Shown piece by piece: positions 1-7,762 of a stretch of DNA of 64,000 nt (the first letter of the stretch is position 1; the number at the start of each line of letters is the position of its first letter). Below the pieces are notes generated by a model. That model ran no database searches and was not told the DNA's origin. It worked only from the letters and a program-made list of their open reading frames with translations. Source of the stretch: Methylotenera versatilis 7 (GTDB lineage Bacteria > Pseudomonadota > Gammaproteobacteria > Burkholderiales > Methylophilaceae); the NCBI RefSeq assembly GCF_000799165.1, contig NZ_JUGF01000002.1:1302001-1366000 (forward strand), read 5' to 3'. Both the position numbers and the translations under genes were made by a program.

Positions 1-181
1 AGATGGCGTCATCACTTTAGAAGAGTTACAGCTTGCACAGGCGAAATTAATCGAACGTCAAAAAGCCGCAGAAGCTAAAATTGAAGCACAGAAAATTATA
101 GAAGCTGAAACCGCAATTAAAGATAAAAGCAAAGCTAAAGATAACAAACAAGCGTCTAATATCCGCAAACGTCCCATTTAG
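1..181 (+). CDS. C-terminal end of an EF-hand-like protein (partial)
   Basis: An open frame enters from the left edge (first full codon at base 2) and stops with TAG at 179-181. The first visible residues, DGVITLEEL, match the second half of an EF-hand calcium loop (D-G-x-I-x-x-x-E). The rest is an Ala/Lys/Glu/Gln-rich helical tail ending in RKRPI. The family is inferred from this single half-motif, so calcium binding is likely but not shown. The N-terminus, signal peptide and any further EF-hands lie outside the window. Confidence 0.6.
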   Translation, partial: DGVITLEELQLAQAKLIERQKAAEAKIEAQKIIEAETAIKDKSKAKDNKQASNIRKRPI

Positions 182-305
182 CTCAGTCCAAGTCAACCCA
201 TCTATTTAACTCATTTTGCTGGTCTTTTTTACAGCAGTCTTTACTCCGATTAGCTTATATTCAATACTGTCATATGTGGATTTTGGTATCGATTGAAAAG
301 TATTG

Positions 306-1499
306 ATGACTTCCTCGCAAGATATTTCAACACAAGTACAAGCCCAACAAGTTAATGCAGAATCTGCGCACGATTTTCGCGTGGAAATCATCACCAGTAT
401 CAGTCAAGTGAAGCCTGCTGATTGGGATGCGTTAACAGATGGCACTCCATTGCTGAGTCATGCATTTCTAAGCGCATTAGAAAACTCAGGTTCGGTCGGG
501 CAGGGTACAGGTTGGATGCCGCATCCTTTGGTGATTAAGTTAGGTGGAAAACTTATAGCAGCAATGCCTTTGTACTTAAAAAACCATTCTTATGGCGAAT
601 ACGTGTTTGATTGGGCCTGGGCTGATGCCTATCAACATAGCGGATTTAATTATTATCCCAAATTATTATCTGCCATTCCTTTTTCGCCGATTACAAGCCG
701 ACGATTATTAACTGAACAGCCTGAGCTGCAAATGATGGTGATTGAGGCATTAGAAAATGTGATGCAGCAACACCAGCTTTCCAGTGTGCATGTGCTTTTC
801 CCGGATGAAAGCTGTGCGCAACAATTGCAAGCTGCCGGTTGGTTAAAGCGTACAGGCGTACAATTTAGATGGCAGAATAAAAAATATCCCGATTTTGAAG
901 CATTTTTAGCTACATTAAGTCACGATAAACGCAAAAAAATTCATCAGGAACGCAAGAAAGTTTCACAGGCAGGTATTGTTTGCAGGCAAATTAAGGGCGC
1001 CGATGCGAGCGAGCGAGATTGGGATTTTTTCTATGATTGTTACACCAATACTTACCGTGAGCACCATTCTACGCCATATCTGACACGTAGTTTTTTTGCG
1101 GAAATCGCGAAAACAATGCCCGATAATCTTTTGTTAATCGTGGCTGAAATAGATGGAAATCCCATCGCAAGCGCCTTGAATATTTATAATCGAACTACAT
1201 TGTATGGCCGCTATTGGGGTGCGACGCAATTCGTATCTGGCTTACATTTCGAACTGTGTTACTACCAGGCACAGCAATTTTGTATTGCAGAAGACATTAC
1301 TTTTTTTGAGGGCGGCGCACAAGGAGAACACAAGTTGGCGCGTGGGTTTGAGCCTCGGTCAACTTGCTCCTATCATAAAATCGCACATCCAGATTTTGAG
1401 CGAGCAATCAAACAGTTTTTGAGCCGTGAGGCCGAAGGGGTGACTGCATACACCAATGAGCTAGAAGAGCGAGCGCCTTTTAAACACACAGTTTTATAA
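306..1499 (+). CDS. FemAB/GNAT-like N-acyltransferase (DUF482 / COG3146 type)
   Basis: A predicted peptidoglycan- or amino-acyl-type N-acyltransferase of about 397 residues, close to the family's usual length. Features typical of this family are the central basic stretch SHDKRKKIHQERKK (about residues 203-216) and the C-terminal GNAT-like segment with FFEGGAQGEHKLARGFEP (about 341-358). No signal peptide or membrane segment is visible, so the protein is probably cytoplasmic. The ATG at 306 is chosen as start. A TTG directly before it is also in frame, and a weak purine stretch (GAAAAG) lies upstream. It stands alone, and the next gene is convergent. The substrate cannot be read from the sequence. 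Confidence 0.75.
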   Translation: MTSSQDISTQVQAQQVNAESAHDFRVEIITSISQVKPADWDALTDGTPLLSHAFLSALENSGSVGQGTGWMPHPLVIKLGGKLIAAMPLYLKNHSYGEYVFDWAWADAYQHSGFNYYPKLLSAIPFSPITSRRLLTEQPELQMMVIEALENVMQQHQLSSVHVLFPDESCAQQLQAAGWLKRTGVQFRWQNKKYPDFEAFLATLSHDKRKKIHQERKKVSQAGIVCRQIKGADASERDWDFFYDCYTNTYREHHSTPYLTRSFFAEIAKTMPDNLLLIVAEIDGNPIASALNIYNRTTLYGRYWGATQFVSGLHFELCYYQAQQFCIAEDITFFEGGAQGEHKLARGFEPRSTCSYHKIAHPDFERAIKQFLSREAEGVTAYTNELEERAPFKHTVL

Positions 1500-1521
1500 G
1501 CGCATCGCTATTTTTATGGAG

Positions 1522-2214
1522 TTACCAATTAATAGATTTACCATCAAATGCAATAAATTGGCCTGTGCTTTGTAAGCTTAGATCTGCAATCACTTGCCGT
1601 AATCCAGTGACGCTAGTCTGCGTGTTAATCAGCCCATTTGCGCCACCCATATCAGTCTGCACCCATCCAGGATGCAAAGTTACAATACTAATACCATACG
1701 GTTTTAAGTCAATCGATAAACTTTTCATCGCCATGTTCACAGCAGTTTTGCTGGTGCGGTAAATGTAGTTTTCACCGCTGGTATTGTCATCAATGCTGCC
1801 CATCTTGCTGCTAAGTGTAGCGATTTTTTTAAGCTGGCTACGAGCGATGTGCTGTACAAATGCTTCTGCCATTTTGAGCGGAGCCATGCTGTTAACCTTA
1901 AATGCTTCGGCCCAATCTTCATAATTGGTATCACCAAAGTTGCTATGTGGATACACGCCAGCATTGTTAATTAACACATCGATTGCTTCGTTTTTTAATT
2001 GCAACGCAAGACTGTCAATTTGACTAAAGTTACCAACATCAAGCGCGATTACTTGTATATTTTTGCTGGCGCTTGCCAGTGTCTGCAATGCGGCCGCAGA
2101 TTCTGGATCGCGGCAGCATGCCAGAACTCTCCAGCCATCCGCCGCATATTGCCTGGTAAATTCCAAACCAATACCGCGGTTTGCGCCTGTGATTAATACT
2201 TGATATTGATTCAT
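1522..2214 (-). CDS. SDR family oxidoreductase (C-factor-like)
   Basis: A short-chain dehydrogenase/reductase of 230 residues. The N-terminal Rossmann motif is TGANRGIG (about residues 9-16), followed by NNAG (about 86-89) and the catalytic Y-x-x-x-K in YRTSK (about 152-156). The Rossmann fold predicts NAD(P)H-dependent reduction of a carbonyl, but the substrate is unknown. Length and layout resemble the CsgA/C-factor branch. AAGGA seven bases before the ATG supports the start. The gene is convergent with the acyltransferase, and two hairpins at 2426-2496 shield it from transcription leaving the integrated elements. Confidence 0.85.
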   Translation of the reverse strand: MNQYQVLITGANRGIGLEFTRQYAADGWRVLACCRDPESAAALQTLASASKNIQVIALDVGNFSQIDSLALQLKNEAIDVLINNAGVYPHSNFGDTNYEDWAEAFKVNSMAPLKMAEAFVQHIARSQLKKIATLSSKMGSIDDNTSGENYIYRTSKTAVNMAMKSLSIDLKPYGISIVTLHPGWVQTDMGGANGLINTQTSVTGLRQVIADLSLQSTGQFIAFDGKSINW

Positions 2215-2425
2215 TGGGTTATCCTTGTTAAGACTATCGTGATAGTTTACTTAGTTTATCGAAAATTCGCGACGCTAATCTTTAGGCTACAATTTCACTC
2301 AAATTTTTAATTAAAGTGGATGCCTTAATTGACAGTATGCGACTCACAACTACTAACTGCTCACACGTAATTTTTTAGCGCACACCAGCATAGTTTCTAT
2401 AAATAAATATTGATAAAAATAAAAA

Positions 2426-2451
2426 AAGGCCATATCCGAAGATATGGCCTT
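2426..2451 (-). terminator. Rho-independent terminator, leftward
   Basis: A perfect 11-bp stem (AAGGCCATATC / GATATGGCCTT) with a CGAA loop. On the minus strand the stem is followed by a run of T. It would stop transcription leaving the integrated elements before the SDR gene. Confidence 0.8.
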
Positions 2452-2476
2452 ATGAGTGGGAAAGAGTCAATAAAAA

Positions 2477-2496
2477 AACCCGCACTTAGGCGGGTT
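2477..2496 (-). terminator. Second leftward terminator at the outer element junction
   Basis: A 7-bp stem AACCCGC / GCGGGTT with a six-base loop, followed on the minus strand by TTTTTTTA. It lies about 36 bp outside the outer att-like core (2532-2542). Because it sits at the chromosomal side of the junction, it may be the original terminator of the tRNA-Met gene, separated from it by insertion of both elements. That origin is an inference. Confidence 0.7.
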
Positions 2497-2531
2497 CTCT
2501 ATACTATCTTGGATACCAAAAGATAGTGAAA

Positions 2532-2542
2532 TGGTGAAAGAG
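2532..2542. repeat. Putative outer attachment core of element B
   Basis: The 11 bases TGGTGAAAGAG equal part of the tRNA-Met 3' end, also present at 12743-12753 and at the gene itself (31315-31325). The preceding bases (AGTGAA) resemble those before the 12739 copy. The match is short, so this is the most probable left boundary of element B rather than a proven one. Confidence 0.5.
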
Positions 2543-2605
2543 TCAACCAAACAAACTTGTTTTAGCCATAGCTGGCTTTAATTAAGCATTGTTAATATGA
2601 TGATA

Positions 2606-2625
2606 TGCCCCCAAATGTGCCCCCA
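2606..2625. promoter_or_regulatory. Arm-type repeat pair at the left end of element B
   Basis: Two direct copies of TGCCCCCA (2606-2613 and 2618-2625), 12 bp apart. The same octamer occurs three times beside the integrase gene at the other end. Presence at both ends and near the att cores suggests binding sites for the integrase arm domain or an excisionase. Confidence 0.55.
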
Positions 2626-2681
2626 TAAATTATTTAATATAGATTATTAAAATTTACGCAAAGCCGATTAGACAATAGTAC

Positions 2682-3410
2682 TTAGGGTTTATGAATATAT
2701 TCATTATGGTAATTAATGAACTCTTCTGAAATTGAATGGTTAGGTTTAAATAATAAGTTAGAAGCAACTAATTTTATTGCGCCATAATCTAGCATTGCAT
2801 GGTGGTTTGGGCATACACAAATCATGTTTTCTATTATGTCTGGCCCGTTATGAGGTTGACCAAGAGGCTTAATATGATGCGCTTCAGAATATTTCTTACC
2901 TGCAGGCATTTCTATTGAAATACCACAAATTTGGCATTGTTGGTTATTTAGAGATTTAACCCGTCTTGACAGAGGTGTATCTCTAATAATTCTTGAAATT
3001 GTAATATCTTTCCTGTCTGGTACAGTTAAATCAGCAGGAACCAAATTAAATTCTTCTTGGATATAGGGTGACCAGTCAAATGCCTTAGACTTTTCAATCT
3101 CCCCTTTCCACCATTCATAGATATTTTCGCTTTTATTGAAGAGGGAAAAGTAACCCTCGCCTGGCTCATAAGTTTCCATACTAATAATTAACCCAGTTAT
3201 AGCAGGAAGCTCATTGCTTTTAGTCCATTCTGCTAACGAAGATAAGCCTTGAACTTTAAGACTCTCACCCCAGCGTTCTCTTAATTGAGGTAACCCTAGA
3301 ATTTCATGAATTTTTTTATAGCCTAGATAAGTTTCAGGCTTGCCAGCTCTAACCTTTGGTAGATGAGCCACTAAAACTTCTAGGATTTTTCTACCTTGTT
3401 CATCTAGCAT
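2682..3410 (-). CDS. HNH endonuclease family protein
   Basis: A 242-residue protein with a C-terminal HNH nuclease domain. CQIC (about residues 157-160) begins a zinc-knuckle, EAHHIKPLG (about 175-183) holds the HH core, and CVCPNHHAMLDYG (about 197-209) supplies the second cysteine pair and terminal His. The N-terminal 140 residues have no fold I recognise and may read DNA sequence or modification. It lies alone at the left end of element B, where accessory defence genes are common, and is separated from the ATPase gene by the GTTAC array. Restriction is likely, but the target is unknown. No strong ribosome-binding site is visible before the ATG. Confidence 0.75.
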   Translation of the reverse strand: MLDEQGRKILEVLVAHLPKVRAGKPETYLGYKKIHEILGLPQLRERWGESLKVQGLSSLAEWTKSNELPAITGLIISMETYEPGEGYFSLFNKSENIYEWWKGEIEKSKAFDWSPYIQEEFNLVPADLTVPDRKDITISRIIRDTPLSRRVKSLNNQQCQICGISIEMPAGKKYSEAHHIKPLGQPHNGPDIIENMICVCPNHHAMLDYGAIKLVASNLLFKPNHSISEEFINYHNEYIHKP

Positions 3411-3507
3411 AATTAAATATATCCAATGTTTGTTTTAGACTTTATTAATTATAGATAATAATTTATTAGCTTTCTTATTAATAAACTGTAAGTTTGAGTT
3501 TATTGTC

Positions 3508-3710
3508 AAACCGTTACCGTTACCGTTACCGTTACAGTACGGTAACGGCTCTGTAATCGTTACCGACCGTATACATTACGTAACACTGTCACATCCAGCA
3601 TTTACGCGCTATGTTACGTTACGTTATTGTTAATGTTACGGTAACAGTTACTGTATACGTAACATTAACAGCCTCGTCAATTTTGGCTTACAACGAAATG
3701 TTACTTTGTA
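3508..3710. repeat. GTTAC-motif array (candidate origin or operator)
   Basis: The gap between the HNH and DUF3631 genes holds four consecutive hexamers of GTTACC/GTTACA from 3512. Further GTTAC or GTAAC copies in both orientations continue to about 3710, some 14 in all, several forming palindromes such as GTTACGGTAAC. The last copies run into the 3' end of the DUF3631 gene. Iterons beside a replication-type ATPase suggest an element origin. A regulatory role is equally possible. Confidence 0.55.
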
Positions 3711-5016
3711 ACTGCAAATTATCGGAGTCAGATAGATAGCGTTCAAAGGCGTCATTAAATTGTATGGCTTCGTAACCCTTAGCAGTTTCATAACTATTAA
3801 ATCTAATTGTCTTAGATGTGATTCCATAATCTTTCAGCTTGTTTGATAGTTGCCTAGGGCTTAACTGTTTTCCTCGGTTATAGGTGCACCATGATTTTTC
3901 TGTGTCTTCACAAAGCGCATTTATTAAATCAATAGTTGATATTTTAATTGTCTGCTTAGAATCAAAAATCTCTTTAATATCTGCGAGTAATTCATTAGCA
4001 CTACTTTGCGGTGATTGTGTTTGATTGGATATACTTAAAGCAGCATTTAAGGCTGTCTCTACCCAGTGACTACCAGCTACATTTGCAATCTGAAATAATG
4101 GTTCCCAATTATCTTGGTCTCGGTCGCCCAAATTATCAGGCAACTTAGGCCGAGCATCTTTAACTTGCTCATGAAAATCATCCAAAAACCTTGCAAGTTT
4201 CGCAGCTAAGATTTGGAAAATGTCAGATTCAGCATGCCTTAATCTTTCTACAATTTCATCGGCCTTTTTCCGCCTTAACTCGATGATAATAGAGCGACTA
4301 GTTACGGTTTCTGCAAGTTTGATTGCATTAATGCCTGCAATCGCTTTCATGCCCCATACGGTAAAGCATTTAGGCTCAAAATCATCGCCTTTAGCAACAC
4401 TACGCCAAACATAGGCGCTATCGCGTGTATGGCCTGCATTGATTAACCCCCGTAAGTCTTCATTGTCATTAAGTACAGTTTCAATTTCATCAATAAATAG
4501 AGTAGGCTTGTAAGTCTCAATCATGCGAAATAAAACACTAGGACTAATACTGCTCGCCTGTGCTGTCCGCGGGGCTAGCTTTGCCAATACCGTAAGTAAC
4601 TGTGTTTTTCCACATGCTCTCTCAGGTGCATTAATCAGCAAAATAGGGGCGCAATGAATTTCGTCAATAAACCAACACGCGCAAACCCACAAAGCAGCTG
4701 CTTGGGCTTGGTGTTTATCTAAAACTATAAATCGCTGTATGGTAGATGTAATTTCATCTAACAATCCAGCAGGATTAATGGGCTCATGCCAAGGTTCTGT
4801 ATCATCGAACTGCGAATTTTCCTTACTACTCTTAGATTGAGCTTCTTTGATTTGCTTATCTAGAGTAGCAGGCCGAATATTGAGTTCTTTTGCGCTCTCT
4901 TTTCTAATTCGGTCATAATCTAAGGGTTTAAGCGCTGCAAGCCGCCTGATTACTTCATCATCATTGTTACGAGGCTGATTAACAGTCATTTCTTTACTAT
5001 CAGTTGATACCATCAT
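3688..5016 (-). CDS. DUF3631-domain ATPase of the integrated element
   Basis: A 442-residue P-loop ATPase of the DUF3631 type common on phages and integrative elements, where it is thought to act like a replication helicase. A variant Walker A is visible in PERACGKTQLL (about residues 128-138), with Walker B in LFIDEIE (about 173-179). The N-terminal 80 residues are charged and helical. An arginine-rich RSIIIELRRKK segment follows the ATPase core. AGG about nine bases upstream supports the start, and a second ATG follows immediately. It lies between the GTTAC array and the alpA-like gene. Together they may be the replication-control unit of element B, an inference from context. Confidence 0.75.
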   Translation of the reverse strand: MMVSTDSKEMTVNQPRNNDDEVIRRLAALKPLDYDRIRKESAKELNIRPATLDKQIKEAQSKSSKENSQFDDTEPWHEPINPAGLLDEITSTIQRFIVLDKHQAQAAALWVCACWFIDEIHCAPILLINAPERACGKTQLLTVLAKLAPRTAQASSISPSVLFRMIETYKPTLFIDEIETVLNDNEDLRGLINAGHTRDSAYVWRSVAKGDDFEPKCFTVWGMKAIAGINAIKLAETVTSRSIIIELRRKKADEIVERLRHAESDIFQILAAKLARFLDDFHEQVKDARPKLPDNLGDRDQDNWEPLFQIANVAGSHWVETALNAALSISNQTQSPQSSANELLADIKEIFDSKQTIKISTIDLINALCEDTEKSWCTYNRGKQLSPRQLSNKLKDYGITSKTIRFNSYETAKGYEAIQFNDAFERYLSDSDNLQLQSNISL

Positions 5017-5063
5017 ATCAACTACCTAAAAATAATCGGTTATAGCGTGTCATTTTTATAACC

Positions 5064-5303
5064 TCAAACATGGCTTTCACCGTTAATTCTTTGACTTGCT
5101 TGAATACGTGACTTTTCCCAAGCTTCAATGTCTGATAAATGCCATGCGGTGGTATTTTCGGCTAATTTAATTGGGGCAGGGAACGTGCCTTTTTTAACCC
5201 AAGCCCAAATGCTTGAACCTGAAACCCCTAAGCGAGCTTTTAATTGAGGCAGTCTGTAAAACTGCGGTGTGAATGATTCGTTTTGTTTTGATGTATTACC
5301 CAT
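5064..5303 (-). CDS. AlpA-family DNA-binding regulator
   Basis: A 79-residue protein with one MerR/AlpA-like helix-turn-helix: FYRLPQLKARLGVSGSS (about residues 16-32), then WVKKGTFPAPIKL and a terminal W-x-x-S-D-I-E-A-W. AlpA proteins on P4-like islands act as excisionases or activate int. The gene lies 47 bp upstream of the DUF3631 gene, probably cotranscribed with it. Two palindromes upstream (5388-5418) are candidate operators. The family call is firm; the role in excision or replication control is inferred. Confidence 0.85.
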   Translation of the reverse strand: MGNTSKQNESFTPQFYRLPQLKARLGVSGSSIWAWVKKGTFPAPIKLAENTTAWHLSDIEAWEKSRIQASQRINGESHV

Positions 5304-5387
5304 TTTTACATTCCTTTAGTTTGGATTGCACAAGGCGGTATTGCCTTGCATGGGTTTGTATTTAATACATCAAAAATCGAAGTGTAA

Positions 5388-5418
5388 GGTAATTACCGTT
5401 TTGTTATCGGTAATTACC
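5388..5418. promoter_or_regulatory. Twin palindromic operator candidate
   Basis: Two perfect copies of the 10-bp palindrome GGTAATTACC (5388-5397 and 5409-5418), 21 bp apart or about two helical turns. They lie between the alpA-like gene and the end of the upstream gene. Spacing and symmetry fit a dimer-pair operator, perhaps for AlpA or another element regulator. Confidence 0.5.
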
Positions 5419-5426
5419 CATAAGTC

Positions 5427-6293
5427 CTAGTCTTTATGCGGGTTTGAAGGCAATAGCTCGGCACCCTCTTTTAGCCAGCTTCTTATAGTTTTTGGGTTTC
5501 CAACTGCCCCGAGCTTTTCCAAAGCATTTGCTATATCTTGTGGGGCTGTAGACTTTTCAGCTTTTGGGTCATAACCATAAGCATCAATAGCGATAGCCGT
5601 AAATGCTTGCAATACATTATTGGTTTTACGAGTAGATTCTGGTTTTTGTGTATTGGTGGGTTGTGCAGCTAATACATCGTAATCAGCTTTAAGTTTTAGA
5701 TATTGCTCATGCCAGTTTGTTGCAGCGCCGCCAATTTTTGTAACTTCCTCAATTAAAGCGTTCGGCAACTCAATATTTATCTCTTTAGCCCAGCTAATAA
5801 AAATAACAGGTGGAATAGTGTCACCAAACTTTTTCCAGCGGGTTGCACGCAAGGCTAAATCCCTACGTTTTGCAAATGACACAGCAAAGGCAGTTTGACC
5901 TTTTAATTTTTCAATTTCTTTCCATGTAACAATTGCAGGCTCTTTACCAAATGATAGGGCTATTGCTTCGTCAAGTGTCCAATGCGCTGCTTTTGCCCAA
6001 TGCACAAAATCAGCATTTGCTGAGGGCAGATTGTAAGGCCTTCTGTTTTCTTCACTAATCACGTTACGTTTACGTTGCTCAGTATCTTTTGCTAATGATT
6101 GTATATGTAACGTTAGAAGCTCGTTGTCTGGCATGTTACGTAACGTTAACTTGTATGCTTCAATCTCTAAATTTTTCTCTATGAACACGTTAGATTCGTT
6201 AGGTTTTAGAGATGCCATTGTTGAAGTAAGTGTTGAAATTATTCCAAATTTTTTTTGTACAAAGTAATGAATCGCAACTTCTTTTGGCGTCAT
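5427..6293 (-). CDS. Uncharacterised protein, last gene of the element B R-M operon
   Basis: I do not recognise this 288-residue protein. It begins with a predicted helical region. The middle (about residues 90-150) has a WAKAAHWTLDEAIALSFGKEP stretch of a kind I have seen in phage and island proteins. The C-terminus (about 250-280) carries a possible small DNA-binding helix pair, IANALEKLGAVGNPKTIRSWL, resembling a resolvase-type HTH. It overlaps the upstream gene by four bases (ATGA), implying coupled translation. Codons at 6060-6150 contain several ACGTTA/GTTACG motifs like those of the array at 3508-3710. A regulator or element-maintenance role is possible. Confidence 0.6.
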   Translation of the reverse strand: MTPKEVAIHYFVQKKFGIISTLTSTMASLKPNESNVFIEKNLEIEAYKLTLRNMPDNELLTLHIQSLAKDTEQRKRNVISEENRRPYNLPSANADFVHWAKAAHWTLDEAIALSFGKEPAIVTWKEIEKLKGQTAFAVSFAKRRDLALRATRWKKFGDTIPPVIFISWAKEINIELPNALIEEVTKIGGAATNWHEQYLKLKADYDVLAAQPTNTQKPESTRKTNNVLQAFTAIAIDAYGYDPKAEKSTAPQDIANALEKLGAVGNPKTIRSWLKEGAELLPSNPHKD

Positions 6294-7762
6294 TTTACTT
6301 CTAATCCTTGCGCTATAAGTACATGCTCAATTTCAGTTTTTAAGTTTGATTCTAATTCTGTATAACCCTCAAAGTGGAACCGTAAATCATTTGCATAATC
6401 AGACTTAACTGCTTGTTCAGCAGATTTTTTTCTTAATAAAATACATGCCTTATTTTGACCACGCGCAAAACCGTATTCATAAAGCACATTAGGATTGTTG
6501 TCTGTAATATCTGCTATAAAGACATCGCAACTTTGTATTTTATTCAGAATGTCTTGGATAACATCATGAGTTGGCGAGTGCGTTCTCATAATCGGATAAT
6601 TTAATATATTTAAGTGTTGGTTATTTAATCTAATTTTAGTAACAGCATTTGTTAAAGCGGTGTTGTAATCATTAACATCACTTTCTGAATATGGCATTGC
6701 CATGAAAATTTTTAACTGCGAAGCATGTACTCTGTCAAAGACGTCTACAATGCTTGCAGCATCTATATCTTTTATTTCGTCAATATGATTTCGCAGTACC
6801 CAGTTTTTAAATGCTGTAGTTAAAACAAAATCACTGCCAGTATCTTTAAAAGCATAATAAAGAAATGCAACCAAAAGACCTATTTCTTGGCAGGCTTGCA
6901 GTCTTGCTTCTTGCTTAAAAACTTGATTAACGACTGCCAGTTTTTGTTTTATGGACTTTATACTGCTCGTCTCTTTTATCAACTTTTGCAAAGCTAAAAA
7001 CTCAAGTCCTTTCAAGACTACTGTACGTAGTCTTGTGCCAAATACATGGTTTAACGAACCCAAATATTCGTTATCGATTTGAGGAATTAATTCTTTAGCT
7101 TTAACATAAGCCCAACCAAAACTATGTTTAAGCTCATCATCTGAAAAACGTGTATCGTCTAAAATCGCTTTCAAGTTTTCTTCAGAGGTTAATGCTAAAC
7201 CTTTACTATTGATATTATGAAAAATTACACTTTGCAGTTTTGCATCCTCATCATTTTCATTTAGTAAAATCAAACAAAATGGAGCTTGTATACCAGCTTT
7301 GTCCGCATCAACTTCTTTTGCAGCACTTAAACGGTGATTGCCGTCTATCCTATTAAACAAACTAGGTGCACCTAACCCAAGATAGGCGTCATTTATTTCT
7401 AAAGTAACTAAACGCACCCATTCTTTTTGCCTACTATCTTTAGCACTGGCATAACTTCTGTTGAACTGTGTAATTGTTATGTTCTTGCCTATACTGGTAG
7501 ACGCAGTAAGCATTTCAGCAGTACCAGAAATTGTAATGTTGTCCATACTAGGGTTTAGTGTATAACTCAGAATTACTTCTGGGAAAAAAACACTTTCACG
7601 TGCATTTAGATATTTTTCCAAATCTTTTTTATGGCTTGGTACTAAATCACGCTGATATTGCTCATTAGGTTTTGAAATTTCAGCTAAATCACCTAGTTTT
7701 GCATACCCACGAATGCAAATAAATCCGCCTAATGAGCGCTCTAAAAGGCCTCTTAGTATCAT
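6290..7762 (-). CDS. DGQHR-type (DndB-like) protein fused to a nucleoside 2-deoxyribosyltransferase-like domain
   Basis: A 490-residue two-domain protein. The N-terminal part resembles DGQHR/DndB-like proteins: QRDL at 37-40, FFPEVILS at 59-66, and the signature DGNHR at 140-144. The C-terminal 140 residues (from about 350) look like a nucleoside 2-deoxyribosyltransferase/TIR-like fold, with FMAMPY at 353-358, DVFIADIT at 364-420 (late in that span) and NPNVLYEYGFARG around 423-435. The Glu of VLYE (about 429) sits where the catalytic acid of that superfamily is expected. It overlaps hsdS by four bases and the next gene by four. The domain order suggests a sensor fused to a nucleotide-cleaving effector, which is inference. 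Confidence 0.7.
   Translation of the reverse strand: MILRGLLERSLGGFICIRGYAKLGDLAEISKPNEQYQRDLVPSHKKDLEKYLNARESVFFPEVILSYTLNPSMDNITISGTAEMLTASTSIGKNITITQFNRSYASAKDSRQKEWVRLVTLEINDAYLGLGAPSLFNRIDGNHRLSAAKEVDADKAGIQAPFCLILLNENDEDAKLQSVIFHNINSKGLALTSEENLKAILDDTRFSDDELKHSFGWAYVKAKELIPQIDNEYLGSLNHVFGTRLRTVVLKGLEFLALQKLIKETSSIKSIKQKLAVVNQVFKQEARLQACQEIGLLVAFLYYAFKDTGSDFVLTTAFKNWVLRNHIDEIKDIDAASIVDVFDRVHASQLKIFMAMPYSESDVNDYNTALTNAVTKIRLNNQHLNILNYPIMRTHSPTHDVIQDILNKIQSCDVFIADITDNNPNVLYEYGFARGQNKACILLRKKSAEQAVKSDYANDLRFHFEGYTELESNLKTEIEHVLIAQGLEVK

Noticed and set aside
3508-3710. CRISPR array
   Set aside because: The repeats are six bases long, contiguous and in both orientations, with no spacers and no cas genes in the window.
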